From the NCBI GenBank assembly GCA_017535785.1, contig JAFXTN010000037.1, forward strand, positions 124,001 to 188,000: a stretch of 64,000 nucleotides of DNA, written 5' to 3'. Below are positions 51,226-59,940 of the stretch, in pieces. The translations under genes were made by a program, and so were the position numbers. Below the pieces are notes generated by a model that worked only from the letters and a program-made list of their open reading frames with translations, was not told the DNA's origin and searched no databases. Each line of letters starts with the position of its first letter. Position 1 is the first letter of the stretch. Source of the stretch: Butyrivibrio sp. (GTDB taxonomy: Bacteria > Bacillota > Clostridia > Lachnospirales > Lachnospiraceae).

Positions 51226-52233
51226 ATGCATATGGCAGACGCGCTCATTGCACCGGCAGTTGCGGGTACAATGTATGTGTTATCAACAGGAGCAGCAGGA
51301 GTATCTGTTAAAAAGGTAAGAGAAGAGAGCGATGAATCCAAGATTCCCGTAATGGGTGTCATGGGAGCTTTTGTGTTTGCAACACAGATGCTCAACTTCA
51401 CGATCCCCGGAACAGGATCTTCAGGACATCTTTGCGGAGGAATGATGCTTTCAGCTATGCTTGGTCCCTTTGCAGGATTCCTTACCATGATAGGAGTGCT
51501 TCTGGTACAGTGCTTGTTGTTTGCAGACGGTGGCCTTATGGCACTTGGATGTAATATATGGAATATGGCCTTTTACGGGTGCTTTGTGGGGGCGCTGCTT
51601 ATATGGCGTCCGATCATGAAGAAAGGAGCGTCCAGAGCCAAGATAATAGCTGCGTCCATAATAGGATGCGTTCTGACGTTGCAGCTCGGAGCTTTTTCTG
51701 TTACGCTTGAGACACTGGTATCGGGCATTACAGAGCTTCCTTTTTCAACCTTCCTTGCAACAATGCAGCCTATCCATCTTGCTATAGGCTTTGTGGAAGG
51801 ACTCATTACATCAGCGGTTCTTATCTTTGTATATGAATCAAGACCTGAGATGCTCTGGGGTGTTGGAGAAGAGACCAAGAAGGAAGGCAAGCTTTCCTTT
51901 AAGACAACAATCATTGTTATTGCTATCGCAGCAGCAATCTGCGGCGGCTTTGTTTCACTTTACGCATCAGCATTCCCTGACGGACTTGAGTGGTCCATGG
52001 AGCAGGTGGCAGGTACATCCGAACTCGAGGCAGAGGGCACAGTGTACGAGACTGCAGAATCCATCCAGGAGACGACATCTCTTTTGCCTGATTACGCATT
52101 TAAGGATAGCGAGTCAGCAGTGGGAACAAGCTTCTCCGGAATTGTAGGAGCAGCGATCGTTGCAGGCCTTTCAGCCGTATTCTGCTACGCATTCAGGTTC
52201 TTTAGGAGAAAGACAGAGACCAAAACAGCTTAA
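51226..52233 (+). CDS. ECF metal transporter component CbiM fused to a CbiN/PDGLE domain
   Basis: This 335-residue membrane protein begins with the CbiM metal-binding N-terminus MHMADALIAP, where the N-terminal His ligands coordinate Co2+ or Ni2+. It continues with NFTIPGTGSSGHLCGGM near residue 62. The last ~100 residues carry the exact PDGLE motif (SAFPDGLEWSMEQVAG) and a final helix, so CbiN function is fused in one chain. The start is ATG 51226 behind TTGGAGG. Cobalt or nickel specificity cannot be fixed here; no cobalamin riboswitch or nik/ure gene is adjacent. Confidence 0.88.
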   Translation: MHMADALIAPAVAGTMYVLSTGAAGVSVKKVREESDESKIPVMGVMGAFVFATQMLNFTIPGTGSSGHLCGGMMLSAMLGPFAGFLTMIGVLLVQCLLFADGGLMALGCNIWNMAFYGCFVGALLIWRPIMKKGASRAKIIAASIIGCVLTLQLGAFSVTLETLVSGITELPFSTFLATMQPIHLAIGFVEGLITSAVLIFVYESRPEMLWGVGEETKKEGKLSFKTTIIVIAIAAAICGGFVSLYASAFPDGLEWSMEQVAGTSELEAEGTVYETAESIQETTSLLPDYAFKDSESAVGTSFSGIVGAAIVAGLSAVFCYAFRFFRRKTETKTA

Positions 52234-52997
52234 TGGATTCTATTGAGAAAAAGCTTTTGGAACTTAATAAGATTCAAGACATTCAGCAGCGGAACCATTG
52301 GATGAACTCGCTTCATCCTTTGGGGAAGCTGCTTATTAGCGTTATATACATCTTTTTGGTGACATCTCTTGGAAAGTACGATATCGTTCCGCTTATCCTT
52401 ATGTCAGTGTATATCATCTTCTCTTTTATCATAGGGGAACTGTCCTTTAGAGAAGGAATCTACAGGATGAGATTGATATTGCCGCTTCTGATTTTTGTTG
52501 GTATTTTCAATCCTTTTTTGGATAAGAATATCGTTATGGTGGCGGGATACGGAGTCCGGGGTGGGATCATATCAATGCTGACACTGGTGGTAAAAGGACT
52601 CTACACGGTGCTTGCGGTATACGCACTCATTGCAACCACTACTATTGAGGATATCTGCTATGCACTTAGGATGATAAAGATTCCCAAGATAATAGTTATT
52701 GTGATCATGCTTATCTACAGATATATTGATGTTATGTCCGGCGAGGCGGATAGGATATATACAGCATACAGATTAAGGGCACCGGGACAGAAAGGGATCG
52801 CCTATAAATTCTGGGGCGCGCTGGTGGGACAGTGGCTTCTTCGTAGTATGGACAGAGCGCAGGTTGTCTATGAGAGCATGACTCTTCGCGGTTTCAAGGG
52901 GGATTATATTCCTACCAAGAAAGGCGTAAATGCGATAGATGTGATCTATCCCATCGCGTGGATAACAGTACTTACGGTTATAAGAATTTTCTTTTAA
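52233..52997 (+). CDS. cbiQ: ECF transporter transmembrane protein CbiQ
   Basis: This 254-residue protein is the energy-coupling membrane scaffold linking CbiM to the ATPase. It has about five helices and the two coupling-helix motifs with Ala-Arg-Gly-like signatures (YTAYRLRAPGQKG near 172 and VYESMTLRGFKGDY near 213). It begins within the cbiM stop codon (TAATG). Family position 2 in cbiM-cbiQ-cbiO is standard. Confidence 0.92.
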   Translation: MDSIEKKLLELNKIQDIQQRNHWMNSLHPLGKLLISVIYIFLVTSLGKYDIVPLILMSVYIIFSFIIGELSFREGIYRMRLILPLLIFVGIFNPFLDKNIVMVAGYGVRGGIISMLTLVVKGLYTVLAVYALIATTTIEDICYALRMIKIPKIIVIVIMLIYRYIDVMSGEADRIYTAYRLRAPGQKGIAYKFWGALVGQWLLRSMDRAQVVYESMTLRGFKGDYIPTKKGVNAIDVIYPIAWITVLTVIRIFF

Positions 52998-53012
52998 ACA
53001 AAAGAGGTCTTT

Positions 53013-53732
53013 ATGAAAACAGGAATAAGCGGTGAATTATTGAATATATCGGGAGTTTGCTTTTCTTATGAGAAGGGAAAAGAGATTCTTAAGGATGTGA
53101 GCTTTAGAGCAAATGAAGGAGAGAGTATCGCTCTCGTGGGCGCCAACGGAATCGGCAAGTCCACACTTATGAAGCTACTTGTGGGACTGTATCTTAATTT
53201 CTCGGGAAGCATCACGGTTGCAGGACATGAGATGTGCGCGAAGAATCTGGATCACATCCGAGAACATATCGGTTATGTCTTTCAGGATTCCGACAGCCAG
53301 CTTTTTCTTTCAACAGTGGAAGAGGATGTGGCTTTCGGCCCGCGCAACTATGGGCTTTCTGAGGATGAGGTTCAAAAAAGAGTTAGCGAAGCGTTAGATC
53401 TTGTTGGGATAGAGAATTTACGAAAGAACAAAACTTATCAACTATCGGGCGGAGAGAAAAAACTTGCATCAATTGCTACGATTCTTTCGATGAAACCTGA
53501 TATAATAATCATGGATGAGCCTTCGGTGGCGCTGGATCCGAAGAATCGAAGGAATCTGATAAGTGTTCTAAAAGATATCGGAGGACTTAAACTCATTGCG
53601 TCGCACGACTTGGATTTTGTGATGAATACTTGCGAGAGGACGATCCTTATGGATGGCAAGACCATCGTGGCAGACGGAAGGACAGAAGAGATTCTGGGAA
53701 ACAGGGTTCTGCTTGAGGCACACGGACTTTAA
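53013..53732 (+). CDS. cbiO: ECF metal transporter ATPase CbiO
   Basis: This 239-residue ABC ATPase energises the CbiMQ importer. It has Walker A GANGIGKST near residue 45, the Q-loop YVFQDSDSQLFLSTVEEDVAFGPRN typical of ECF ATPases near 88, signature LSGGEKK near 142 and Walker B IIIMDEPSVALDP near 162. It follows cbiQ by 15 nt, with AGAGG upstream. A single ATPase probably works as a homodimer, as in cobalt/nickel group I systems. Confidence 0.93.
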   Translation: MKTGISGELLNISGVCFSYEKGKEILKDVSFRANEGESIALVGANGIGKSTLMKLLVGLYLNFSGSITVAGHEMCAKNLDHIREHIGYVFQDSDSQLFLSTVEEDVAFGPRNYGLSEDEVQKRVSEALDLVGIENLRKNKTYQLSGGEKKLASIATILSMKPDIIIMDEPSVALDPKNRRNLISVLKDIGGLKLIASHDLDFVMNTCERTILMDGKTIVADGRTEEILGNRVLLEAHGL

Positions 53733-53741
53733 TGCGATTTT

Positions 53742-53787
53742 ACGTATACATAAATACGTTGAGACCTAAACATTAAAGTGATAAAAT
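53742..53787 (+). promoter_or_regulatory. Promoter and inverted repeat before the second thiolase gene
   Basis: TTGAGA (53759-53764), a 17-bp spacer and TAAAAT (53782-53787) form the promoter. ACGTAT (53742-53747) and ATACGT (53754-53759) make an inverted repeat abutting the -35, a position suited to a regulator. Confidence 0.6.
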
Positions 53788-53821
53788 AATATTGGTATAG
53801 TATATATTTTCGGAGGTAAAA

Positions 53822-55009
53822 ATGGCTAGAAAAGTAGTATTAGCTGGAGCATGTAGAACAGCTATCGGAACAATGGGCGGAGCACTCAGCACGACACCGG
53901 CTCCGGCACTCGGAACTATCGTTATCAAGGAAGCGTTAAACCGCGCAGGAGTTAAGCCCGAACAGGTTGATGAAGTATATATGGGATGCGTTATCCAGGC
54001 AGGACTTGGACAGAATCCCGCAAGACAGGCTGCATTAAATGCAGGTATTCCCGTGGAAGTTCCCGCAACAACCATCAACGTACTTTGCGGATCCGGACTT
54101 CACTGTGTAAACCTTGCAGCTAAGCTTATCTCAATGGGCGATGCAGACATAATCGTTGCAGGCGGAATGGAGAACATGTCAATGGCTCCTTATCTTATGC
54201 AGCAGGGTAGATACGGATATCGCATGGGCTCAGGAGAGCTTCAGGATGCTATGATCAAGGATGCTCTTACAGATGCATTCGGTGGATATCACATGGGAAT
54301 CACAGCTGAGAATATCGCAGAGCAGTGGCATCTTACAAGAGAGCAGCTCGATGAATTTGCAGCTTGGTCTCAGAACAAGGCAGAGAAGGCTATTGCCGAC
54401 GGCAAGTTCAAGGAAGAGATTGTTCCTGTAGAGATCAAGAAAAAGAAAGAGACAATTATCTTTGATACTGACGAAGGCCCCAGAAAGGGAGTTACAGTTG
54501 AAGGTATCTCACATCTTAAGCCCGCGTTCAAGAAGGATGGTGTAGTAACAGCTGCCAATTCATCAGGTATAAACGACGCTGCATCTGCTATAATCGTAAT
54601 GAGTGAAGAGAAGGCAAAAGAGCTTGGAGTAAAGCCTCTCGGAACTTGGATCGCAGGTGAGCTTGCAGGTGTAGAGCCCAGCATCATGGGAATCGGACCT
54701 GTAGCTGCAACACAGAAGGTTATGAAGAAGGCCGGTTATTCGATCGGTGACTTCGATCTTATAGAAGCTAACGAGGCATTCGCTGCTCAGTCTGTTGCTG
54801 TTCAGCACGATCTTGGATTCAGCAACGATGTTCTCAATGTAAACGGTGGAGCTATCGCTCTCGGACATCCCGTTGGATGCTCAGGAAACAGAATTCTTGT
54901 TTCACTTCTTTATGAGATGCAGAGAAGAGGCGCCAATAAAGGACTTGCAACACTTTGCGTAGGCGGCGGAATGGGCTGCGCAGCAATTGTAGAAAAATAC
55001 AGCAACTAA
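53822..55009 (+). CDS. Second acetyl-CoA acetyltransferase (thiolase)
   Basis: This 395-residue enzyme is colinear with the thl product at 44752 and similar along its whole length, including [24 protein letters not shown] (acyl Cys 89), [10 protein letters not shown] and [16 protein letters not shown]. It is a recent-looking paralogue with its own promoter, 8 kb from the butyrate operon. The GHPVGCSG Cys differs from GHPVGASG in the first copy. It may be an isozyme with different regulation or chain length preference. CGGAGG precedes the ATG. Confidence 0.94.
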   Translation: MARKVVLAGACRTAIGTMGGALSTTPAPALGTIVIKEALNRAGVKPEQVDEVYMGCVIQAGLGQNPARQAALNAGIPVEVPATTINVLCGSGLHCVNLAAKLISMGDADIIVAGGMENMSMAPYLMQQGRYGYRMGSGELQDAMIKDALTDAFGGYHMGITAENIAEQWHLTREQLDEFAAWSQNKAEKAIADGKFKEEIVPVEIKKKKETIIFDTDEGPRKGVTVEGISHLKPAFKKDGVVTAANSSGINDAASAIIVMSEEKAKELGVKPLGTWIAGELAGVEPSIMGIGPVAATQKVMKKAGYSIGDFDLIEANEAFAAQSVAVQHDLGFSNDVLNVNGGAIALGHPVGCSGNRILVSLLYEMQRRGANKGLATLCVGGGMGCAAIVEKYSN

Positions 55010-55033
55010 TATATCCCTTTTTTAGGAGGATTT

Positions 55034-56173
55034 ATGGCAGAACGCTCAATCCTTATTGTTGATGATAACGAGATCAACAGAGGTATACTGGGGGAAATAT
55101 TCAAAGATAAATATGATATCCTTGAAGCCGGCGATGGCGTGGAAGCTATGAAGATGATCGAGGAAAACAAGGACAAGCTTGCCGCTGTTTTGCTTGATAT
55201 CATTATGCCTGAAATGGATGGCTATGCGGTTTTGGAAGCGATGGCACAAAAGGATAATCTCAATGAGACTATTCCGGTATTGATGATAACCGCGGATACT
55301 TCTACCGAAGCGGAGCGCACCAGCTACCAGTATGGAGCGGCGGATGTAGTCCATAAGCCTTTCGATCCTGTGATCGTTAACAGGAGAGTGTCCAGAACGG
55401 TAGAGCTTTTTGACCGCAAGAACAATCTTGAGAAGCAGACCGATGATCAGACGAGAGTCTTAAAGAAGCAGTTTATCTACCTCAAAAAGCAGGAAGAGAA
55501 GCTGCGTTACAGCAATGAGAAAGTAATAGATACCATTGCGACGATCGTAGAGTTCCGAAATATGGAATCCGGATATCATCTTAAGAGGATCAAAGGTTTT
55601 GTGCGGATCCTTGCGCTGACCGCCATGAACAACTATCCCAAGATGGGACTTACACCTCATCTGATTGACGTTATCACACAGGCATCGGCTATGCACGACA
55701 TAGGTAAGATATCGGTTCCCGATTCTATACTTCTTAAACCCGGAAGACTTACAAACGAGGAGTTTGAAGTTATGAAATCGCACACGACGAGGGGCTGTGA
55801 AGTAATAGAGATGCTCAAGGATATTCAGGATAAAGAATATTATGAGATGTGCCTCGACATATGCCGACATCATCATGAAAGATATGACGGCGGAGGTTAT
55901 CCGGACGGACTTGTAGGCGAGGAGAACTCTATAGGAGCCCAGCTTACGGCGCTTGCCGATGTATATGATGCGCTTGTGAGTGATCGTGTATATAAGTCTG
56001 CATATCCTGTTGATAAGGCATACGAGATGATAAAGAACGGCGAATGCGGAGTCTTTTCACCTACACTTCTTGCATGCTTTGAGTTTGCAAGGCCTGATAT
56101 GGAGAGGCTTGTCGCCCAGACCAAGGCAGCAGAAGCTGCTATGAAGGGTAGCTATTCACCATACAGTAGCTGA
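55034..56173 (+). CDS. Response regulator with HD-GYP phosphodiesterase domain
   Basis: This 379-residue protein has an N-terminal receiver domain (VDDNEINRG, phosphoacceptor Asp in LAAVLLDIIMPEMDG near residue 55, Lys in VVHKPFDP), a short coiled-coil linker (about 130-160) and a C-terminal HD-GYP domain. Metal and signature motifs are MHDIGKISVPDSILLKPG near 220, CRHHHERYDGGGYPDGL near 278 and LADVYDALVS near 313. It probably hydrolyses c-di-GMP or a related dinucleotide. AGGAGG precedes the ATG. The gene lies 24 nt after the second thiolase gene and may be co-transcribed. Confidence 0.9.
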   Translation: MAERSILIVDDNEINRGILGEIFKDKYDILEAGDGVEAMKMIEENKDKLAAVLLDIIMPEMDGYAVLEAMAQKDNLNETIPVLMITADTSTEAERTSYQYGAADVVHKPFDPVIVNRRVSRTVELFDRKNNLEKQTDDQTRVLKKQFIYLKKQEEKLRYSNEKVIDTIATIVEFRNMESGYHLKRIKGFVRILALTAMNNYPKMGLTPHLIDVITQASAMHDIGKISVPDSILLKPGRLTNEEFEVMKSHTTRGCEVIEMLKDIQDKEYYEMCLDICRHHHERYDGGGYPDGLVGEENSIGAQLTALADVYDALVSDRVYKSAYPVDKAYEMIKNGECGVFSPTLLACFEFARPDMERLVAQTKAAEAAMKGSYSPYSS

Positions 56174-56210
56174 TAGTGAATGCGCACATTGCGCGAACAA
56201 TAATAATGTG

Positions 56211-56260
56211 TTGACAACTTCGCCTGCGGTGCATATAATATACTTTGTTGCCGCAGGCGA
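56211..56260 (+). promoter_or_regulatory. Consensus promoter of tRNA-Arg(ACG) flanked by an inverted repeat
   Basis: TTGACA (56211-56216), a 17-bp spacer and TATAAT (56234-56239) match the sigma-A consensus exactly. A perfect 10-bp inverted repeat, TCGCCTGCGG (56220-56229) and CCGCAGGCGA (56251-56260), surrounds the -10. Confidence 0.88.
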
Positions 56261-56274
56261 CATTATTATAATAT

Positions 56275-56348
56275 GTGAGTGTAGCTCAGCTGGATAGAGC
56301 GTCTGGCTACGGACCAGAAGGTCGCGAGTTCGAATCTTGTCACTCACA
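56275..56348 (+). tRNA. tRNA-Arg (anticodon ACG)
   Basis: The cloverleaf has acceptor GTGAGTG/CACTCAC, anticodon stem TCTGG/CCAGA with loop CTACGGA, and T-loop TTCGAAT. The anticodon ACG would be deaminated to ICG. No CCA is encoded. It has a consensus promoter and its own terminator. Confidence 0.95.
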
Positions 56349-56354
56349 TCATAT

Positions 56355-56391
56355 AAGCTTTGAGAACCGATTGGTTTTCAAAGCTTTTTTT
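56355..56391 (+). terminator. Terminator of tRNA-Arg
   Basis: AAGCTTTGAGAACC (56355-56368) pairs with GGTTTTCAAAGCTT (56373-56386) and is followed by a T-run. Confidence 0.88.
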
Positions 56392-56435
56392 GTGCCAAGT
56401 GCTATAGAGCCGTTAATTATGATATACTGATTTAC

Positions 56436-57584
56436 ATGAGAAAATTTGAACTGATCGCCCCGTGTCATTTCGGACTTGAGGCAGTACTTAAAAAAGAAAT
56501 AATAGATCTTGGATACGATATAACCGAGGTTTCCGACGGTAGGATCATCTTTGCCGGCGACGCAGACGCTGTATGCCGAGCTAATATTGGACTGAGAACT
56601 GCAGAGAGGATTCTTATAAAGGTAGGAAGCTTTAGGGCACAGTCTTTTGAAGAGCTTTTCCAAGGGGTAAAAGAGCTCCCGTGGGAAGAGTATATCCCGG
56701 AGAGAGGAAAATTCTGGGTTAAGAAGGCGTCCAGTGTTAAGAGCAAGCTCTTTAGTCCATCCGATATTCAATCCATTGTCAAAAAAGCTATCGTAGAGCG
56801 CATGAAGCAGAGCTATCACACAGATTGGTTTAAAGAGGACGCTGAGAGCTACCCCATCAGAGTCTTTTTACTGAAGGACGAGGTGACGGTTGCCCTTGAT
56901 ACAACCGGTGATTCACTTCACAAGAGAGGCTACAGGAAGCTTGAATCCAAGGCGCCTATCGCTGAGAACTTGGCAGCAGCGCTTATTATGCTGACACCTT
57001 GGCATGGAGACAGGATACTTATAGATCCTTTCTGCGGAAGCGGAACTATTCCAATCGAGGCAGCCATGATGGCGGCTCATATCGCACCGGGCATGAACAG
57101 ACATTTTACGGCGGAGGCTTGGACTCACCTCATTACTCCTCAGAACTGGCAGGATGTCAGGGATGAAGCCAGAGACGAGATCCTCACTGACGTTGATACA
57201 GATATTCAGGGCTACGATCTTGACCCTGAGATGGTTGAGATAGCCAGGATCAATGCGGCAAAGGCCGGAGTTGAGAATATGATACATTTCCAGGCCAGGG
57301 ACGTTGCGGACTTAAGCCACAGGAAGAAATACGGCTTTATCATTACCAACCCGCCATACGGCGAGAGGATCGGTGACAGCGGCGAGCTTACCGGTCTCTA
57401 TAAGACCATTGGAGAGAGATACAAAGCTCTTGATTCATGGTCTATGTATCTCATCACGGGATTTGAGCAGGCTGAGAAGTATATCGGCAGGAAAGCCGAC
57501 AAGAACCGCAAGATATATAATGGAATGCTTAAGACATATTTTTATCAGTTTATGGGACCTAAACCACCAAGAAGAAGCGAGTGA
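56436..57584 (+). CDS. THUMP-domain class I SAM-dependent RNA methyltransferase (RlmL-N/YpsC-like)
   Basis: This 382-residue protein has an N-terminal ferredoxin-like/THUMP RNA-binding part (about 1-160) and a C-terminal Rossmann methyltransferase. FCGSGTIPIEAAMMA near residue 195 is the SAM loop, and NPPYGERIGD near 308 is the N6/N2 methyltransferase active-site motif. It probably methylates 23S rRNA. No ribosome site is visible; an extended -10 (TGA-TATACT, 56423-56428) would start the mRNA at or a few bases before the ATG, so the message may be leaderless. Confidence 0.88.
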   Translation: MRKFELIAPCHFGLEAVLKKEIIDLGYDITEVSDGRIIFAGDADAVCRANIGLRTAERILIKVGSFRAQSFEELFQGVKELPWEEYIPERGKFWVKKASSVKSKLFSPSDIQSIVKKAIVERMKQSYHTDWFKEDAESYPIRVFLLKDEVTVALDTTGDSLHKRGYRKLESKAPIAENLAAALIMLTPWHGDRILIDPFCGSGTIPIEAAMMAAHIAPGMNRHFTAEAWTHLITPQNWQDVRDEARDEILTDVDTDIQGYDLDPEMVEIARINAAKAGVENMIHFQARDVADLSHRKKYGFIITNPPYGERIGDSGELTGLYKTIGERYKALDSWSMYLITGFEQAEKYIGRKADKNRKIYNGMLKTYFYQFMGPKPPRRSE

Positions 57585-57590
57585 TAAGCT

Positions 57591-58625
57591 ATGGATAATG
57601 CAGCAATGAAAAAGATTGCCATAAAGGCGGCGGTATTCGGCGTTATATCCATCACGGTAATGCTTCAGAGATCTGCAACCAAGCACATTATGATAACCGA
57701 TGCATCCGGTGTGACTATAGACCGAGGTACAGCCAAGGATGCTTATAAGATACTTGTAGACAGGAATGTCGGTGCGGGGCAGAAAGGGAAGCTTACGATT
57801 CCTTTGGCCAAGAGCGTGAGTTCGGATGATATCGTGCTTGAGGACGGATATATGGACCACGAACTGAGGATACATATAGACAGCAGAGAAGAGGGTTTTT
57901 ACCTTGATAATGCCGTGGTGACGGATCTGGATATCTTTGAGAGTGCCATATGCTACAAGGAGAACGACACGGGAAGTGTGTGCCTTGATTTTAAGCTGGA
58001 TGATTTCTACGTCAATGAGAGCTCACTCACGGAGTCTAATACTATAGAGATTGAGTTTGATAGACCTTCGCATAAATATGATAAGATAGTTTTGGTCAAT
58101 CCGGTAGGCGGTATAACGGACGAAACCGGTACTGCCATTCCTTCGGATGATGATGCCGCGCTTGATGTTGCCATGGCGCTTAAATCTATTTCGGAAAAAG
58201 ACGGAAATAATAATATCAAGTTCTTTTTCACGAGAACTACTGATATAGCTTCAGCCGAGCAGAAGAGTATCGATGCGATAAAAGAATCGGAGGCCGGCCT
58301 TGTTGTAGAGATAGGGACGGTAAAAGAGCCGACGGAAGAGGGCGTTGTAGCGCGCTATAACGATATCTTTTTTACAAGAGGATTAAATAACGCTTCATTT
58401 GCGGATAAACTGGAAAGAAACTGCGCCAAAAAGACGGGCGCGAAAGCAATTGGTGTATTTTCCGCCACTAAGGACGATGTTTTCCTGATGGGATCGACCG
58501 TTCCGAGTGCGCGAATAGAGGTAGGCTCTGAGGGCAGCAAGGTCCTTGAGTCCTCCGGATATAAGAAAAAGGCTGCAGAAGGCATATATGATGCCATTTT
58601 GGAAGCATTTGAGGAGATGGAATGA
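57591..58625 (+). CDS. N-acetylmuramoyl-L-alanine-amidase-fold protein lacking zinc ligands
   Basis: This 344-residue protein has a short N-terminal hydrophobic segment, a ~100-residue beta-rich domain (about 30-150) and a C-terminal part (about 160-340) that follows the Amidase_3 pattern: VLVNPVGGITDETG in place of the usual DPGHGG, FFFTRTTDIASAEQKSIDAIKESEAGLVVEIG in place of the region ending SIHAN, and a final ARIEVG...YKKKAAEGIYDAILEAF. The zinc-binding His, Glu and His positions are all replaced, so catalysis is unlikely. It overlaps rdgB by ATGA. A structural or regulatory cell-wall role is possible. Confidence 0.6.
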   Translation: MDNAAMKKIAIKAAVFGVISITVMLQRSATKHIMITDASGVTIDRGTAKDAYKILVDRNVGAGQKGKLTIPLAKSVSSDDIVLEDGYMDHELRIHIDSREEGFYLDNAVVTDLDIFESAICYKENDTGSVCLDFKLDDFYVNESSLTESNTIEIEFDRPSHKYDKIVLVNPVGGITDETGTAIPSDDDAALDVAMALKSISEKDGNNNIKFFFTRTTDIASAEQKSIDAIKESEAGLVVEIGTVKEPTEEGVVARYNDIFFTRGLNNASFADKLERNCAKKTGAKAIGVFSATKDDVFLMGSTVPSARIEVGSEGSKVLESSGYKKKAAEGIYDAILEAFEEME

Positions 58626-59242
58626 GAATAGTATTTGCTACAGGTAATAAAGACAAGATGAGAGAAATACGCGGGATTTTGGGCGAACTCGGAACCGAGA
58701 TCCTGTCGATGAAAGAAGCCGGTGTCGACGGTGATATTGAGGAAAACGGCACAACCTTTTCCGAGAATTCGATGATCAAAGCCAGAGGCGTGTATGAACT
58801 AATCAAGCAGGCAGATGCTGAAGCTGCAAAGGAAACTATAGTCCTTGCCGATGATTCCGGACTTGAGGTTGATCATCTTAACAAGGAGCCCGGTATTTAT
58901 TCAGCCAGATACATGGGCAGAGATACTTCATATACAGAGAAGAACAACAATATCATCGAGAGATTAAACGGTGTTCCCGATGAAAAGCGCACAGCAAGAT
59001 TCGTATGCGCTATATCAGCGGTTTTACCGGGAGGAAAAGAGCTTTCTACAATAGGGAATATGGAAGGTATAATAGGATACAAGATCGCAGGAACCGGCGG
59101 ATTCGGATATGATCCGATATTCTTCCTTCCCGAGTACGGAAAGACAAGTGCAGAGATATCCGCAGAAGAGAAGAACGCTATCAGTCACAGAGGAAAGGCA
59201 CTTCGCGAAATGGCTAAGCTTTTGAAGGCTGAGCTTGGATGA
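58622..59242 (+). CDS. rdgB: XTP/dITP diphosphatase (RdgB/HAM1)
   Basis: This 206-residue house-cleaning pyrophosphatase removes non-canonical purine nucleoside triphosphates. It begins IVFATGNKDKMREIRGIL and has the catalytic ADDSGLEVDHLNKEPGIYSARY near residue 75 and FGYDPIF near 160. The start overlaps the previous stop by ATGA, and the phosphodiesterase gene follows 25 nt later. This rdgB-yfcE-like order is common in Firmicutes. Confidence 0.95.
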   Translation: MRIVFATGNKDKMREIRGILGELGTEILSMKEAGVDGDIEENGTTFSENSMIKARGVYELIKQADAEAAKETIVLADDSGLEVDHLNKEPGIYSARYMGRDTSYTEKNNNIIERLNGVPDEKRTARFVCAISAVLPGGKELSTIGNMEGIIGYKIAGTGGFGYDPIFFLPEYGKTSAEISAEEKNAISHRGKALREMAKLLKAELG

Positions 59243-59267
59243 TAAAGAACCTTTACGGGGGACGTAG

Positions 59268-59747
59268 ATGCACAAGTATTTGATCGTGAGTGATACTCAC
59301 GGAAGAGACGACAATTTTTATAAAGTCCTTGATATCGAGGAGAATTTGGACGGTATCATACACTGCGGCGACCTTGAAGGCTCAGAGGGCAAATTCGCGC
59401 TTGCGGCGGATTGTCCGGTGTATTTTGTCTCAGGAAACAATGACTTCTTTTCTACACTTAACAGAGAACTTGAATTTTCATTGGACGGTCACAGGGTATT
59501 CCTTACTCACGGTCATATGTACCTTGTATCAATGGATCTGGAGAATCTGAGGGCGGAGGGATTATCGCGAGGAGCGGAGATCATATGCTATGGTCATACT
59601 CATAAGCCTGTAGCGAAGACTATGGGCGGAGTGTACGTGTTTAACCCCGGAAGTTTATCTTATCCGAGACAGGAGGGAAGACGTCCGAGTTATATCATCC
59701 TAACCATAGACGGAGACAAGATTGACGCTGAAATCAAATATTTATAA
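59268..59747 (+). CDS. YfcE/MJ0936-family metallophosphodiesterase
   Basis: This 159-residue calcineurin-like enzyme shows all metal motifs in order: SDTHGRDDNF, HCGDLEGSEG, SGNNDFFS, THGHMY and CYGHTHKP. The family hydrolyses phosphodiesters of unknown natural identity. GGGGGA precedes the ATG. It lies immediately downstream of rdgB and is the last protein gene before the tRNA operon. Confidence 0.92.
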   Translation: MHKYLIVSDTHGRDDNFYKVLDIEENLDGIIHCGDLEGSEGKFALAADCPVYFVSGNNDFFSTLNRELEFSLDGHRVFLTHGHMYLVSMDLENLRAEGLSRGAEIICYGHTHKPVAKTMGGVYVFNPGSLSYPRQEGRRPSYIILTIDGDKIDAEIKYL

Positions 59748-59762
59748 TTGATAAAATAGTTG

Positions 59763-59800
59763 TTGACAAGCTATCGAGAATCATTATATAATAAATCTCG
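59763..59800 (+). promoter_or_regulatory. Promoter of the tRNA operon
   Basis: TTGACA (59763-59768), an 18-bp spacer and TATAAT (59787-59792) precede tRNA-Pro by 40 nt. As at the tRNA-Arg promoter, a short inverted repeat (CGAGA 59775-59779, TCTCG 59796-59800) flanks the -10. Confidence 0.8.
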
Positions 59801-59832
59801 CGTTACGGCTTAAGCCACAACGGCGAGCTAGA

Positions 59833-59907
59833 CGGGGTGTGGCTCAGCTTGGCTAGAGCACCTGCTTTGGGAGCAGGGGGTCGCAGGTTCGAATCCTGTC
59901 ACCCCGA
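59833..59907 (+). tRNA. tRNA-Pro (anticodon TGG)
   Basis: Acceptor CGGGGTG/CACCCCG and anticodon stem CCTGC/GCAGG with loop TTTGGGA identify proline. It is the first gene of the six-tRNA operon. Confidence 0.95.
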
Positions 59908-59940
59908 TTTGCAGGTACCGTATCGCAGACAATATAATAC

